A stretch of DNA of 41,977 bases from Methanococcoides alaskense (GTDB lineage Archaea > Halobacteriota > Methanosarcinia > Methanosarcinales > Methanosarcinaceae). Below are positions 23,560 to 32,142 of this stretch, one piece after another (the first letter of the stretch is position 1; every line of letters starts with the position of its first letter). The notes under the pieces were generated by a model that saw only the letters and a program-made list of their open reading frames with translations, was not told the origin of the DNA and searched no databases. The stretch spans positions 1 through 41,977 of the forward strand of contig NZ_JAVDQI010000012.1 in NCBI RefSeq assembly GCF_031454185.1, in the 5' to 3' direction. Position numbers and translations under genes: made by a program.

Positions 23560-23715
23560 AGACATCACTCCTTATTTTATTATCCACATGATTAAATGAA
23601 AATATTACGATTACGGATTTTTGTGGGTTCCTTAAAATATTATTATGAAAGTTATAATTGATATATTTGTCCGCAATATGGAGTTGCCATCAAGTGTAGA
23701 ACTGGACCATGAAAC

Positions 23716-23724
23716 CTATAAATA
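23716..23724 (+). promoter_or_regulatory. TATA box, leaderless promoter of MFS gene
   Basis: CTATAAATA is centred about 29 bases before ATG 23749 with no ribosome site between them, so the mRNA should start at or near the ATG. Confidence 0.6.
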
Positions 23725-23748
23725 AATACAAACAGATACTAAATATAG

Positions 23749-25005
23749 ATGGACGAAAATGGCTGTGAACCAAAGAAGTTGAGACTTTTTCCATTACTCC
23801 TCATAACCTTCATCGACACCCTTGGTTTCGGAATAGTCATCCCATTCCTTGTTTTCCTAGTGGATCAGTTTGGGGGGAACGCCATCGTTTACGGTTTCAT
23901 CGGTGCCATGTATCCGGCTTTCCAGCTAATAGGTGCACCCATACTTGGAAGATTGTCTGACATTCATGGAAGAAAGAAGATACTTTTCATAACCCAGGCA
24001 GGAACATTATTGTCCTGGATAATATTCCTGCTTGCGTTTTTCACTCCTTTGAAAACTCTGGTTACCGTGAATTCCACAGTCCTTGGAACATTTATCATCA
24101 CAATACCTCTTCTCATCCTGTTTATAGCAAGGAGCTTTGATGGGCTTACGGGAGGAAATATAGCCGTAGCAAATGCTTACCTTGCAGACATAACTGAAGA
24201 AAAGGATCGTAGCAAGAACTTTGGGAAAATGTCCATTTCCGCAAACCTTGGATTCATAATAGGACCGGCACTAGCAGGCCTGCTTAGCATAACGATCTAT
24301 AAGGAACTGATACCCGTACTTGCTGCTGCCCTCATATCTCTGGTAGGAACCATTGTCATACTGCTATATCTGCCGGAATCAAAGCAATGCAAAATACGAA
24401 CGACAAAGAGGATCAGTTTCAGAGAAGTGATCGGAATAAAGAACATACCATACATGTTGTTGCTATATTTCCTCATCTTTTTTGGGTTCAATATATTCTA
24501 CACAGCATTCCCGCTTCATGCCATAAGATCCCTTCAATGGACAGTTGCTGAAATGGGGATATATTTCTCAGTACTTGGGATCCTGATGATAATAGTACAG
24601 GGACCTATACTCAGCCGAGCAGTGAAGAAGTATCCAGATGTTCACCTTGTCATAGCCGGAAGTGTTGTCCTTGGTACGAATTTCGTCCTGCTTGCATCCG
24701 GGAACGTTGCCCTTACATATCTTGCAGCTGCCTTCTTTGCACTTGGTAACGGCATCATGTGGCCTTCGATCATGTCCATGATATCTAAACTTGCCGGAGA
24801 AGATAATCAGGGTGCAGTACAGGGTTTTGCCAGCAGTATTTCGAGCCTAGCCAGTATTTTCGGACTGATATTAGGAGGATTCTTCTATGAGATATTTGGA
24901 GGAAGAGCGTTCATGGTAGCTGCAGTTATCATTTACACAGTATTCCTGCTGTCCTTCAGGATGCTTTCTTTTGAAAAGAAAATACAGGAAGAGGCAGGAA
25001 GATAA
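23749..25005 (+). CDS. MFS transporter, DHA1/TetA-like drug:H+ antiporter
   Basis: This 418-residue membrane protein has about 12 hydrophobic segments. Motif A GRLSDIHGRKK (67-77) follows TM2, and the TM1 segment LITFIDTLGFGIVIPF is typical of DHA1 members related to TetA and Bmr. A central cytoplasmic loop (about 205-225, basic) separates the halves. It probably exports small toxic compounds; the substrate is unknown. It is monocistronic and convergent with the peroxiredoxin gene, whose stop is about 40 bases away. Confidence 0.87.
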   Translation: MDENGCEPKKLRLFPLLLITFIDTLGFGIVIPFLVFLVDQFGGNAIVYGFIGAMYPAFQLIGAPILGRLSDIHGRKKILFITQAGTLLSWIIFLLAFFTPLKTLVTVNSTVLGTFIITIPLLILFIARSFDGLTGGNIAVANAYLADITEEKDRSKNFGKMSISANLGFIIGPALAGLLSITIYKELIPVLAAALISLVGTIVILLYLPESKQCKIRTTKRISFREVIGIKNIPYMLLLYFLIFFGFNIFYTAFPLHAIRSLQWTVAEMGIYFSVLGILMIIVQGPILSRAVKKYPDVHLVIAGSVVLGTNFVLLASGNVALTYLAAAFFALGNGIMWPSIMSMISKLAGEDNQGAVQGFASSISSLASIFGLILGGFFYEIFGGRAFMVAAVIIYTVFLLSFRMLSFEKKIQEEAGR

Positions 25006-25043
25006 ACAAGGAAAGTTAAAATGATGAAGAAGGAACGAATGAA

Positions 25044-25526
25044 TCATTCCGCTTTGATCATCTTCAGCTCATCAAATACTTCCATTGCATGCCCTTTAGC
25101 CTTGACCTTATCCCATACCTTTGCAATATTCCCTTCCGGATCGATGAGGAAGGTCGTCCTTACAGTACCCATATATTCCCGACCTGCCATTTTCTTCAGA
25201 TGCCAAACATCATAACTTTGCTGCACCTCAGTATCTTCGTCTGAAAGAAGAGTGATCCCCAGTTCCTTCTTATCGATGAACTTTTTGTGTGATGCCTGGC
25301 TGTCCTTGCTGACACCTATAACAAGAGCATTTTCTTTTTCGAAATCATCTTTGAGCTTAGTAAATTCCATGGCCTCTATACTGCATCCTGATGTGTTATC
25401 CCGCGGATAAAAATAAAGAGCCACCCATTTTCCTTTAAGATTCTCTAAAGATACTTCATTGCCTTCTGGATCAGGCAGACAAAGATTAGGAGCTTTTTCC
25501 CCAACTGAAAGTGATGTTTTAGCCAT
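25044..25526 (-). CDS. bcp: peroxiredoxin, BCP/PrxQ family
   Basis: The 160 residues have the thioredoxin fold of BCP-type peroxiredoxins that reduce peroxides. The peroxidatic Cys48 lies in YPRDNTSGCSIEA, with the Pro/Thr of the active site conserved in form (PRDNT). The position five residues on, where PrxQ proteins have the resolving Cys, is Met53, so it may work as a 1-Cys enzyme or use Cys16. GAGGT precedes the ATG. The cell is expected to be a strict anaerobe, so oxidative defence is the likely role. Confidence 0.9.
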   Translation of the reverse strand: MAKTSLSVGEKAPNLCLPDPEGNEVSLENLKGKWVALYFYPRDNTSGCSIEAMEFTKLKDDFEKENALVIGVSKDSQASHKKFIDKKELGITLLSDEDTEVQQSYDVWHLKKMAGREYMGTVRTTFLIDPEGNIAKVWDKVKAKGHAMEVFDELKMIKAE

Positions 25527-25611
25527 TTTTGTACCTCACATTTATTTTAGGCATCCATCTACAAAAAACCATCTACGAATAAAATGATCCATCTATAAGA
25601 TATGCTTCACA

Positions 25612-26826
25612 TTAGCCCTTTCTTAAAGACTCCACCGGATCAAGCTTTGAAGCTTTATTTGCAGGATAGACACCTGCTATTAGCCCTACACCAACTGCTA
25701 TGCCAATGCCCAGAACAAAAAGGTACATGGGGAAAATATATGGCAGACCAAGGATGGTCACTGCAGCATAAGAACCGACCAAGCCCAGAAAAGTTCCCAA
25801 TATACCCCCAATAAGCCCGAGTATTATTGATTCTGTGATAAAAAGAGAAAGGATATTGGACCTCGTAAAACCCAATGACCTTAACAGACCGATCTCTTTT
25901 GTCCTTTCGGTAACGGTCACAAGCATAATGTTCATGATCCCGATGGAACCGACTATTAATGAGATAAGTGCAACTGAGATAAAAAGAGAGGTAAGACCAG
26001 TTGAGAGCTCATCAAGCTGATCAAGAATGTCAGCCTGATTGAATATGGTATAGGGCTTTACATCCTCATTATCAAGCTCCCTTTCAGAAACTCCCAGACT
26101 TCTGGCGATCTTCTTATCGATCTCATCCGAAACAGGACGTACCGATTCAGCATCTTCAACTGTTATTGAAAATCCTCCATAATCTTCAATTCCAAGCATC
26201 TCGTTCATCGTATCTATGGGAATGAATATCCTTACATCGGATTCAGCACCGGTCTGTATAAAAGTAGTATCTGGACTATCAATGATACCAATTACTTTGA
26301 AACTGTGTTCTACAGGTGTACCATCCCTGCGTATGAACTCGATATCAATGGAATTGCGATAAGAGATCTTCTGGTCGAACTTTTCATATGCAACATCTGA
26401 ACCCAATATAGCAGTATACTTATCCTGGTCAGAAAAGAAATTTCCGACCTCCAATTGTATATTGCCGATATTTTCATAATCGGCCGAAGTCCCTTGTATA
26501 TCGATCTGTCTTATCGTACTAATATAAGTAACACCCGCCAATTGCTGCCGGATAGGGGAAGCGCCTTCGACCTTTGGAGTATTCCTTATAGCTTCAAGCT
26601 GATTATCATAGAACAGATTGATATCCTCACTAAATATGACAATGAAGTTCGAACCCTGAGACCCAAGCTCATCAACAAAGAACTGATTAAAACTGGCACC
26701 AAGAGATACATTTGCAACAACCGCAGCTATCCCTATGATGATACCAAGAGTTGTTAATGCCGATCGCAGCTTGTAACTACTGATACTACCGATCGATAGA
26801 TGTAGAGCCTGTGAGAACTTCAGCAT
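25612..26826 (-). CDS. MacB/FtsX-type ABC transporter permease (second of two)
   Basis: The 404 residues have the MacB layout: one N-terminal membrane segment (about 20-42, SALTTLGIIIGIAAVVANVS), a large extracytoplasmic domain (about 45-280) and three C-terminal segments with the conserved VTERTKEIGLLRSLGFTRSN coupling stretch. It ends with the typical NKASKLDPVESLRKG. With its paralogue directly upstream it can form a heterodimeric permease powered by the ATPase at 29329. The operon probably exports or extracts a lipid, peptide or lipoprotein. GAGGTG provides the start site; the gap to the previous gene is 15 bases. Confidence 0.9.
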   Translation of the reverse strand: MLKFSQALHLSIGSISSYKLRSALTTLGIIIGIAAVVANVSLGASFNQFFVDELGSQGSNFIVIFSEDINLFYDNQLEAIRNTPKVEGASPIRQQLAGVTYISTIRQIDIQGTSADYENIGNIQLEVGNFFSDQDKYTAILGSDVAYEKFDQKISYRNSIDIEFIRRDGTPVEHSFKVIGIIDSPDTTFIQTGAESDVRIFIPIDTMNEMLGIEDYGGFSITVEDAESVRPVSDEIDKKIARSLGVSERELDNEDVKPYTIFNQADILDQLDELSTGLTSLFISVALISLIVGSIGIMNIMLVTVTERTKEIGLLRSLGFTRSNILSLFITESIILGLIGGILGTFLGLVGSYAAVTILGLPYIFPMYLFVLGIGIAVGVGLIAGVYPANKASKLDPVESLRKG

Positions 26827-26841
26827 ACCGGAACACCTCTT

Positions 26842-28056
26842 TCATTCATAGGTCAATGATTCCCCCGGATCCATTTTAGCCGCTTTATTGGCAGGATAGA
26901 CGCCTGCTGCCACCCCAACAAAAAGTGCGATCCCAAAGCCCAGGAAGACAAGAGATATCGGGAAGACGAATGGCACATCTATATACTGATTTACGAAGTA
27001 AGAAGCTATAACTCCCAGGATAACACCAAAGATGCCACCTAAAAAACCAATTATTGCTGCCTCTACAACAAAAAGCGTTAGAATATCCCTGTAAGTGAAT
27101 CCCAGAGACTTTAGTATACCTATCTCTTTTGTCCTTTCAGTGACCGTCACGAGCATAATATTAGTGATACCAATGGAACCAACAAGAAGGGCTATCAGTG
27201 CAATAACTGTCAATATCGAGGTGAGTGCAGTGGATATCTGATTGAGCTGTTCAAGAATGTCTTGCTGGCTGAAGATAACATAGGGTTTAGTGTCCTCATT
27301 ATCGATATCACGACTGGGCACACCAACAGATCTTGCAAGGTTCTCATCGACCTCATCGGTAACAGATTCCAGTACTTCAAGACTTTCCGCCTTTATGAAG
27401 AAACCACCAATATCGCTAACACCCTGCATCTCCTGCATCACACCAAGAGGAATGAACACCCTGACCCTTGGGTCTACCTCGGGGGAAATAAAAGTAGCAT
27501 CAGGGTCCTGAACGATACCCTTCACAGTGAACTTGCGGGTACTTACGCCACCCTCGATATTATTAATGGAAATATTGATGGAGTTCTTTACAGAAAGGTT
27601 CCTTTCAAATTTATCATATGCTATATCCGAACCTATCACAGCAACGAACTTATCCTGATCAGTGAGGAACTGACCCTTCTCCATGACAATGTTCCCGACT
27701 TCTTCATATTCGGAACTGACACCATTTATTGTAGCACTCCGACTCGAAGATTGGTACGTGAGAGTACCTATTTGCCCGTTGACAGGCGATACCGCCTCAA
27801 CGCCCTGTGTGCTCCTTACAACTTCAAGCTGGTTATCAGTGAATACATTGTTCTTTTGCGTGAAAATAACAATGAAATTAGAACCCACAGCCCCGAGATT
27901 GTCTTCAAAGTTCTGACTAAAACCCACACCCAATGAAATGTTCACAATGACAGCAGCCACACCTATGATAATACCAAGCGTGGTCAAAGCAGAGCGTATC
28001 TTAGCACTGCGTATGCTTCCAAGTGCGATCTTCACAGCGTGTGAGAACTTTACCAT
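26842..28056 (-). CDS. MacB/FtsX-type ABC transporter permease (first of two)
   Basis: Same length (404) and architecture as the next gene, clearly a tandem duplicate: N-terminal segment SALTTLGIIIGVAAVIVNIS, MacB periplasmic-like domain, C-terminal segments around VTERTKEIGILKSLGFTYRD, and end NKAAKMDPGESLTYE. Divergence throughout the extracytoplasmic domain indicates an old duplication and specialised halves. It follows the exported subunit gene by only four bases. Confidence 0.9.
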   Translation of the reverse strand: MVKFSHAVKIALGSIRSAKIRSALTTLGIIIGVAAVIVNISLGVGFSQNFEDNLGAVGSNFIVIFTQKNNVFTDNQLEVVRSTQGVEAVSPVNGQIGTLTYQSSSRSATINGVSSEYEEVGNIVMEKGQFLTDQDKFVAVIGSDIAYDKFERNLSVKNSINISINNIEGGVSTRKFTVKGIVQDPDATFISPEVDPRVRVFIPLGVMQEMQGVSDIGGFFIKAESLEVLESVTDEVDENLARSVGVPSRDIDNEDTKPYVIFSQQDILEQLNQISTALTSILTVIALIALLVGSIGITNIMLVTVTERTKEIGILKSLGFTYRDILTLFVVEAAIIGFLGGIFGVILGVIASYFVNQYIDVPFVFPISLVFLGFGIALFVGVAAGVYPANKAAKMDPGESLTYE

Positions 28057-28060
28057 GATC

Positions 28061-29308
28061 TCAGCTTTCCATTGATATCCTTAGACCTTTCTTTCGGTAC
28101 AAGTAATAAGCAGCAACTACAATGACACCTCCGATCAACAGGATGAACAGTGTAGTGTGATCATTGTCCTCATCCACATGTTTCAATGTAAGGACACGTG
28201 TCCCGACAACTTCATCGTGTTCATTCAGACCATTCCTGTAATTCGTATTGATAGTAAGGTTCACCGGACCGGTCTTATCGGGATCTTCTGCCTGTGCTTC
28301 GATCTCAATGGTAAAAAGTTCGTCCGAGTCCATGGAGCCAACGAAATATTCCTGTGGAAGGAACTCCACACCATCTGCTTCAAGTTCTACAAGCACAGAA
28401 GATAGTGCATTCGGATGGATGTTCGCAACATCGAACTCCAGGTTCGCCTTACCATTCTCCAGAATCAGAGACATGGAAGGAATTACCCTAACAGACGAAG
28501 ATTCCACGACGACAGGTACCATCCAGTTATTATTAAAAGAGTGGGAGTTACCGATCATGACAAGATCGAGGAAATAAGTACCATCTTCTATGGAATCACT
28601 TACCTTGATGTTATAAGTGACCTGCACGAAATCTCCCGGTCCGAGGACACCCTTGCCTTCATAAGGCTGGCTGGTCACGGTGATCATATCAGTACCTATG
28701 AGTGTTGCAGATTGTACCCTTGCAAAAGTATCGTAGTTCACATCATCAATAAGGATCGTACTCTGCTGGGCAGTATTTTTCAGGGTAAAGCTTACACTAC
28801 CCTCATCTCCCGGCATAAAGACCTCAGGAGAAGCAATTATATTTGAGAGCCCTACAGTGCCTTTACTATCAAAAGTGGTGGAGCCTACTTTGATATTAAA
28901 AGTGCTTTCTTGCCAGGAGGATTCATCACTCGCACGATACAGTATGTCAAAACTTCCTGTACCTGCCTTTGCACCATCGTCCACATAAAGACGATACTCA
29001 TGGAGAGCAGCCCTGTCAGGAGGTAATATGCCAAAATTCTCGATGGCATTGCTTTCAGAATCCAGTGATAAAGGATAGTCAGGTTCGATCTTTATTGTAA
29101 CATCTTCAGCAGTCCCGGATGCAAAGTTCTCAATTTTAATCCATACATCCACATAAGCACCTATTTCTGCAGGATACGGATCATACCTCAAGAGGTCAGC
29201 CCTTAATGTACTGCTGGAAGATTCTGCACCAGCAAGCATTGGAGCTACAGCAACAAAAAATACCATTAACAATACCAGAATTCCGATTGGTCTTTTATAG
29301 TTTTTCAC
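28061..29308 (-). CDS. exported accessory subunit of the ABC operon (COG1361-like S-layer-type protein)
   Basis: I start at GTG 29308, six bases after GGTGGAG, which gives 415 residues; the frame is open to TTG 29332. A signal peptide (RPIGILVLLMVFFVAVAPML, cleaved near AGAES) is followed by repeated immunoglobulin-like beta domains (APxVF-type NEW3/CARDB-like strands: EIGAYVDVWIKIEN, MPGDEGSVSFTLKN, NGKANLEFDV) and a C-terminal membrane segment (LFILLIGGVIVVAAYYLY) with a basic end. Genes like this sit next to MacB-type transporters in many archaea and may act as an extracellular adaptor in place of the bacterial MacA. Its role is inferred from that position. Confidence 0.8.
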   Translation of the reverse strand: MKNYKRPIGILVLLMVFFVAVAPMLAGAESSSSTLRADLLRYDPYPAEIGAYVDVWIKIENFASGTAEDVTIKIEPDYPLSLDSESNAIENFGILPPDRAALHEYRLYVDDGAKAGTGSFDILYRASDESSWQESTFNIKVGSTTFDSKGTVGLSNIIASPEVFMPGDEGSVSFTLKNTAQQSTILIDDVNYDTFARVQSATLIGTDMITVTSQPYEGKGVLGPGDFVQVTYNIKVSDSIEDGTYFLDLVMIGNSHSFNNNWMVPVVVESSSVRVIPSMSLILENGKANLEFDVANIHPNALSSVLVELEADGVEFLPQEYFVGSMDSDELFTIEIEAQAEDPDKTGPVNLTINTNYRNGLNEHDEVVGTRVLTLKHVDEDNDHTTLFILLIGGVIVVAAYYLYRKKGLRISMES

Positions 29309-29328
29309 AATGTACTCCACCCTTCTAT

Positions 29329-30051
29329 TCAATTCGTAACATCAGTACGGTCTTCTACATATCCGTCTTTCAGGATTATCACCCTGTCAGCATATACTTT
29401 TGCAAGATTTGGATCATGCGTGATCATTATAACAGTACGTCCTTTTTTGTTGAGATCGGTGAACAGGTCCATGATCTCCTTGCCGGTTTTGGAATCCAGA
29501 TTTCCGGTAGGTTCATCAGCCAGGATAAGGGAAGGGTCATTGATCAGAGAACGTGCAACAGCTACCCTCTGAGATTGACCACCGGAAAGTTCAGTTGGAC
29601 GGTAGTTCATTCGGTCTTCCAACCCCACCAATTCCAGAAGCTTCTTTGCACGTTTTCGATTATCAACACCTGGCCTGCTATTGGCATATGTCGGAAGTTC
29701 TACATTCTCAAGAGCTGTCAGTCTCGGAACAAGATTGAAGCTCTGGAACACAAAACCAATTTCCAACCCCCGGAGTCTTGCCAGTTCATCATCAGAAATA
29801 GTGCTCACATCAGTTCCCATTAATGAAACACTACCACATGTGGGTCTATCCAGACAACCTATCAGGTTCATGAGTGTACTTTTACCTGAACCCGAAGGAC
29901 CCATTATAGCTACAAATTCTCCTTTTTTAACAAGCAGGTTCACATTTTTAAGAACCGGTACCATCATATCACCTACCTGATAAGAACGACAAACATCATT
30001 CGCCCTTACAACAGCAGGATCATCATTTTCCGGGTTCTCTATAGTTTTCAA
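29329..30051 (-). CDS. MacB/LolD-type ABC transporter ATP-binding protein
   Basis: The 240 residues carry Walker A GPSGSGKST (51-59), Q loop in FVFQSFNLVPRL, signature LSGGQ (155-159), Walker B ILADE ending at Glu180, D loop and His212 in the switch. It is the first gene of the four-gene operon. The start is TTG 30051, five bases after GAGGTGA; no ATG fits. It energises the two permeases that follow through the exported subunit gene. Its end overlaps the next open frame by four bases if TTG 29332 is counted. Confidence 0.93.
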   Translation of the reverse strand: MKTIENPENDDPAVVRANDVCRSYQVGDMMVPVLKNVNLLVKKGEFVAIMGPSGSGKSTLMNLIGCLDRPTCGSVSLMGTDVSTISDDELARLRGLEIGFVFQSFNLVPRLTALENVELPTYANSRPGVDNRKRAKKLLELVGLEDRMNYRPTELSGGQSQRVAVARSLINDPSLILADEPTGNLDSKTGKEIMDLFTDLNKKGRTVIMITHDPNLAKVYADRVIILKDGYVEDRTDVTN

Positions 30052-30069
30052 ATAGTCACCTCAAAAGGA

Positions 30070-30244
30070 TTACAAATAGCTCAATGTTTTCTATTATTAA
30101 TATAACAGTATTGAAATATAACGGGTGTTGTCCACAATAATAACTTAATAGAAATATTGAGTCTCTGCTTATTTAAGAGTTAGCATATATCGTAAAAATT
30201 GACCCTCTGAGTAGTCATTTTAATGACATATACAAAGCCGAACC
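30070..30244. other. intergenic upstream of ABC operon
   Basis: A+T-rich, including TATA-like stretches for the minus-strand operon (CTATTATTAATATAA around 30093-30107). No gene is seen. Confidence 0.35.
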
Positions 30245-30311
30245 TTTATATTTAAATAAGCAAGAATACCACCCCATTTCAATCTCGCATCAAATCGAAG
30301 ATTTAATGGGA

Positions 30312-30376
30312 GTTTCATTTCATCGAAAACATCCAGATCAATCTGGATGTCTTGCAGTGTAACTGCAAGATGAAAC
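30312..30376 (+). other. three-way-junction-like inverted repeats inside the tnpB element
   Basis: An outer stem GTTTCAT (30312-30318)/ATGAAAC (30370-30376) encloses two adjacent perfect hairpins: ACATCCAGAT-CA-ATCTGGATGT (30329-30350) and CTTGCAGT-GTA-ACTGCAAG (30351-30369). It lies between the left end and tnpB. It could be a DNA structure at the subterminal region or an RNA element. Confidence 0.55.
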
Positions 30377-30453
30377 AGGTAGATGAATTGCTTAAATAGT
30401 TGTTTGTTCTTGTTTCTGATATATATTAGTAGTATCGAAGCGTATATAAAAAT

Positions 30454-31602
30454 ATGCGGAAATCCTACAAATTCCGTCTGTACCCGGCCAAAGAACAGGA
30501 GATTGTTCTGGTCAAAACTCTGGACGTATGCAGATACATCTATAACGAGTTTCTTGCAGACAGAAGGAATGCGTATGACCGATGCAACCAGGGATTAACG
30601 ACATTTGACCAGATAACTCAGGTCAAGTATATCGAATGTAGGACCGAAGTATTCTCACAGATCAAACAGGATGTATTGCGAAGACTTGGAAAATCATTTG
30701 ATGCTTTTTTCAGAAGGTGTAAAACGGGTGAAACCCCGGGGTATCCAAGGTTCAAAGGAAAGGACAGGTACAACAGTTTCACATATCCTCAATCTGGTTT
30801 CAAGATTGAAGGGACTAAACTGAAACTTTCCAAGATCGGAAATATCAAGATCAAACAGCACCGGGAGATAGAAGGCAAGATCAAGACATGTTCCATCAAA
30901 CGTGAAGTGGATCAATGGTATGCAGTCCTTTCTGTTGACATGGGTGCAAATCCTGAAAAGATCGATCCAGCTACATCCATAGGGGTCGATGTCGGGCTTA
31001 ACTCATGTATCTCATTGAGCAATGGGGAAAAGTTCGATTCCCCTATATATTACCGCAAGTCTGAGAGATCACTTGAAGTCCAACGGAAGAGACTGAGCAA
31101 GAAGAAAAAGGGATCATCAAACCGTCTTAAACAGAAACTTAAAGTTGTTAAGGTTCACAGAAATATACGTAACCAGAGACTTGATTTTAACCATAAGTTG
31201 AGCAGGATCCTTGTCAACCGGTTTGACAGAGTAGTGTTCGAGGATCTGAACATCAAGAACATGGTTAAGGATCATCATCTTGCAAAATCAATACATGATG
31301 TTGCATGGGGTCAACTGATCCAGATGGCAAAAAGCAAAGCGGAAGAAGCTGGCAATTTTGTCGAATTGGTTAACCCATTCAACACATCACAGGAATGCAG
31401 CAGTTGTGGGAACATCGTCAAAAAAGCTCTATCGGTCAGGATTCACAAATGTCCTGAGTGTGGGCTTGAACTTGACAGAGATGTTAATGCAGCGATCAAT
31501 ATTCTTAATCGATGCACCGTAGGGACTACGGGAGGGCCTGTGGAGTCACGGACGTTGGTCTGGGCTATGAAGCAGGAAGCCACTCATTATAATGGGTGGT
31601 AG
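30454..31602 (+). CDS. tnpB: TnpB RNA-guided nuclease (IS605 OrfB family)
   Basis: The 382 residues begin with the family start YKFRLYPAKEQE and have the complete RuvC triad Asp179 (GVDVGLN), Glu263 (VVFEDLNI) and Asp343 (DRDVNAAINIL), with zinc ribbon CSSCGN (315-320) and CPECGL (333-338). It should cut target DNA guided by RNA from its own 3' end. GATATATATTA about 30 bases before the ATG could drive a leaderless mRNA. The stop codon falls inside the right-end hairpin. The element sits between the divergently oriented ABC operon and a small membrane protein gene. Confidence 0.94.
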   Translation: MRKSYKFRLYPAKEQEIVLVKTLDVCRYIYNEFLADRRNAYDRCNQGLTTFDQITQVKYIECRTEVFSQIKQDVLRRLGKSFDAFFRRCKTGETPGYPRFKGKDRYNSFTYPQSGFKIEGTKLKLSKIGNIKIKQHREIEGKIKTCSIKREVDQWYAVLSVDMGANPEKIDPATSIGVDVGLNSCISLSNGEKFDSPIYYRKSERSLEVQRKRLSKKKKGSSNRLKQKLKVVKVHRNIRNQRLDFNHKLSRILVNRFDRVVFEDLNIKNMVKDHHLAKSIHDVAWGQLIQMAKSKAEEAGNFVELVNPFNTSQECSSCGNIVKKALSVRIHKCPECGLELDRDVNAAINILNRCTVGTTGGPVESRTLVWAMKQEATHYNGW

Positions 31603-31607
31603 TTCAC
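31490..31607 (+). ncRNA. predicted omega/reRNA scaffold of the plus-strand tnpB
   Basis: The last approximately 100 bases of the element, including ACCGTAGGGACTACGGGAGG and the terminal hairpin, are partly preserved in the deleted element at 35846-36196, which supports their role as guide-RNA scaffold. The guide would be read from base 31608 (TAACCCAAAACACCAACATT). The extent is inferred. Confidence 0.45.
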
Positions 31608-31664
31608 TAACCCAAAACACCAACATTTAACAGCAAATTCCGTCAACAGTAATGGAGATCAACT

Positions 31665-31883
31665 ATGGGGATAATCGACAAGAATCAAAACATCATAAGC
31701 GAAATAATTGGATTCATATTCTTACTTTCTGCCTTGAACAATCTATTTGGTATTGGCATACCCTACATCTCGAACAGTAACATAACATATTTCCAGTCGT
31801 TCATCCTGATGATACTTGGTATCTATCTAATGGGATACAAAAGGATCCCAAGGGAGCTTGCACCCAGATTAAGAAAAAATTGA
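31665..31883 (+). CDS. 72-residue membrane protein
   Basis: A strong TGGAGATCAACT precedes the ATG. The protein has two hydrophobic segments (IISEIIGFIFLLSALNNLFG and ITYFQSFILMILGIYLMGY) and a basic tail (KRIPRELAPRLRKN), giving a hairpin topology. It is unrelated to the transposon next to it in composition and has no recognised family. It is probably a genuine small membrane protein. Confidence 0.6.
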   Translation: MGIIDKNQNIISEIIGFIFLLSALNNLFGIGIPYISNSNITYFQSFILMILGIYLMGYKRIPRELAPRLRKN

Positions 31884-31936
31884 ACGTTTTCTTTACCTTT
31901 TAGTCCAACCGAACGATATAAAAATAAGCAGGAAGC

Positions 31937-31958
31937 GGCAGGGAGTTTATTTCCTGCC
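31937..31958 (+). terminator. hairpin after small membrane protein gene
   Basis: GGCAGGGA-GTTTAT-TTCCTGCC forms an 8-base-pair stem about 55 bases after the stop codon. GATATAAAAATAAG at about 31915-31928 precedes it, so it might instead be in a separate short transcript. No long T-run follows. Confidence 0.35.
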
Positions 31959-32142
31959 ACTGAAATATTGGCCATCACCTCCAACGAATATATTGATAAT
32001 CAATAATAAAATTAAATACTAGGTAAAATTATATTCACAATCTTTCATTAAAAACTCTTAATTTCATTCAAGTTTTACAAGAAGCAATTTTAGAAAAAGA
32101 ATATCAACTATCATATACAAATTATTAATACAGAATGGAGGG

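Larger units (their letters stand above)
30245..31607 (+). mobile_element. IS200/IS605-group element with tnpB only (plus strand)
   Basis: The left edge TTTATATTTAAATAAGCAAG at 30245 and the right edge GGTAGTTCAC at 31598-31607 both recur in the small element at 35846-36196, which defines the ends. The right end is the hairpin CCACTCAT-TATA-ATGGGTGG (31580-31599), overlapping the tnpB stop. A left-end stem CCCATT...AATGGG lies at about 30273-30310. No tnpA is present. Confidence 0.75.

Noticed and set aside
27262..27936. 224-codon plus-strand frame inside the ABC permease gene
   Set aside because: It is a shadow of the permease on the other strand; no ribosome site and no recognisable motif.
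29206..29823. 205-codon plus-strand frame opposite the ABC ATPase
   Set aside because: Antisense to an ATPase with all Walker and signature motifs.
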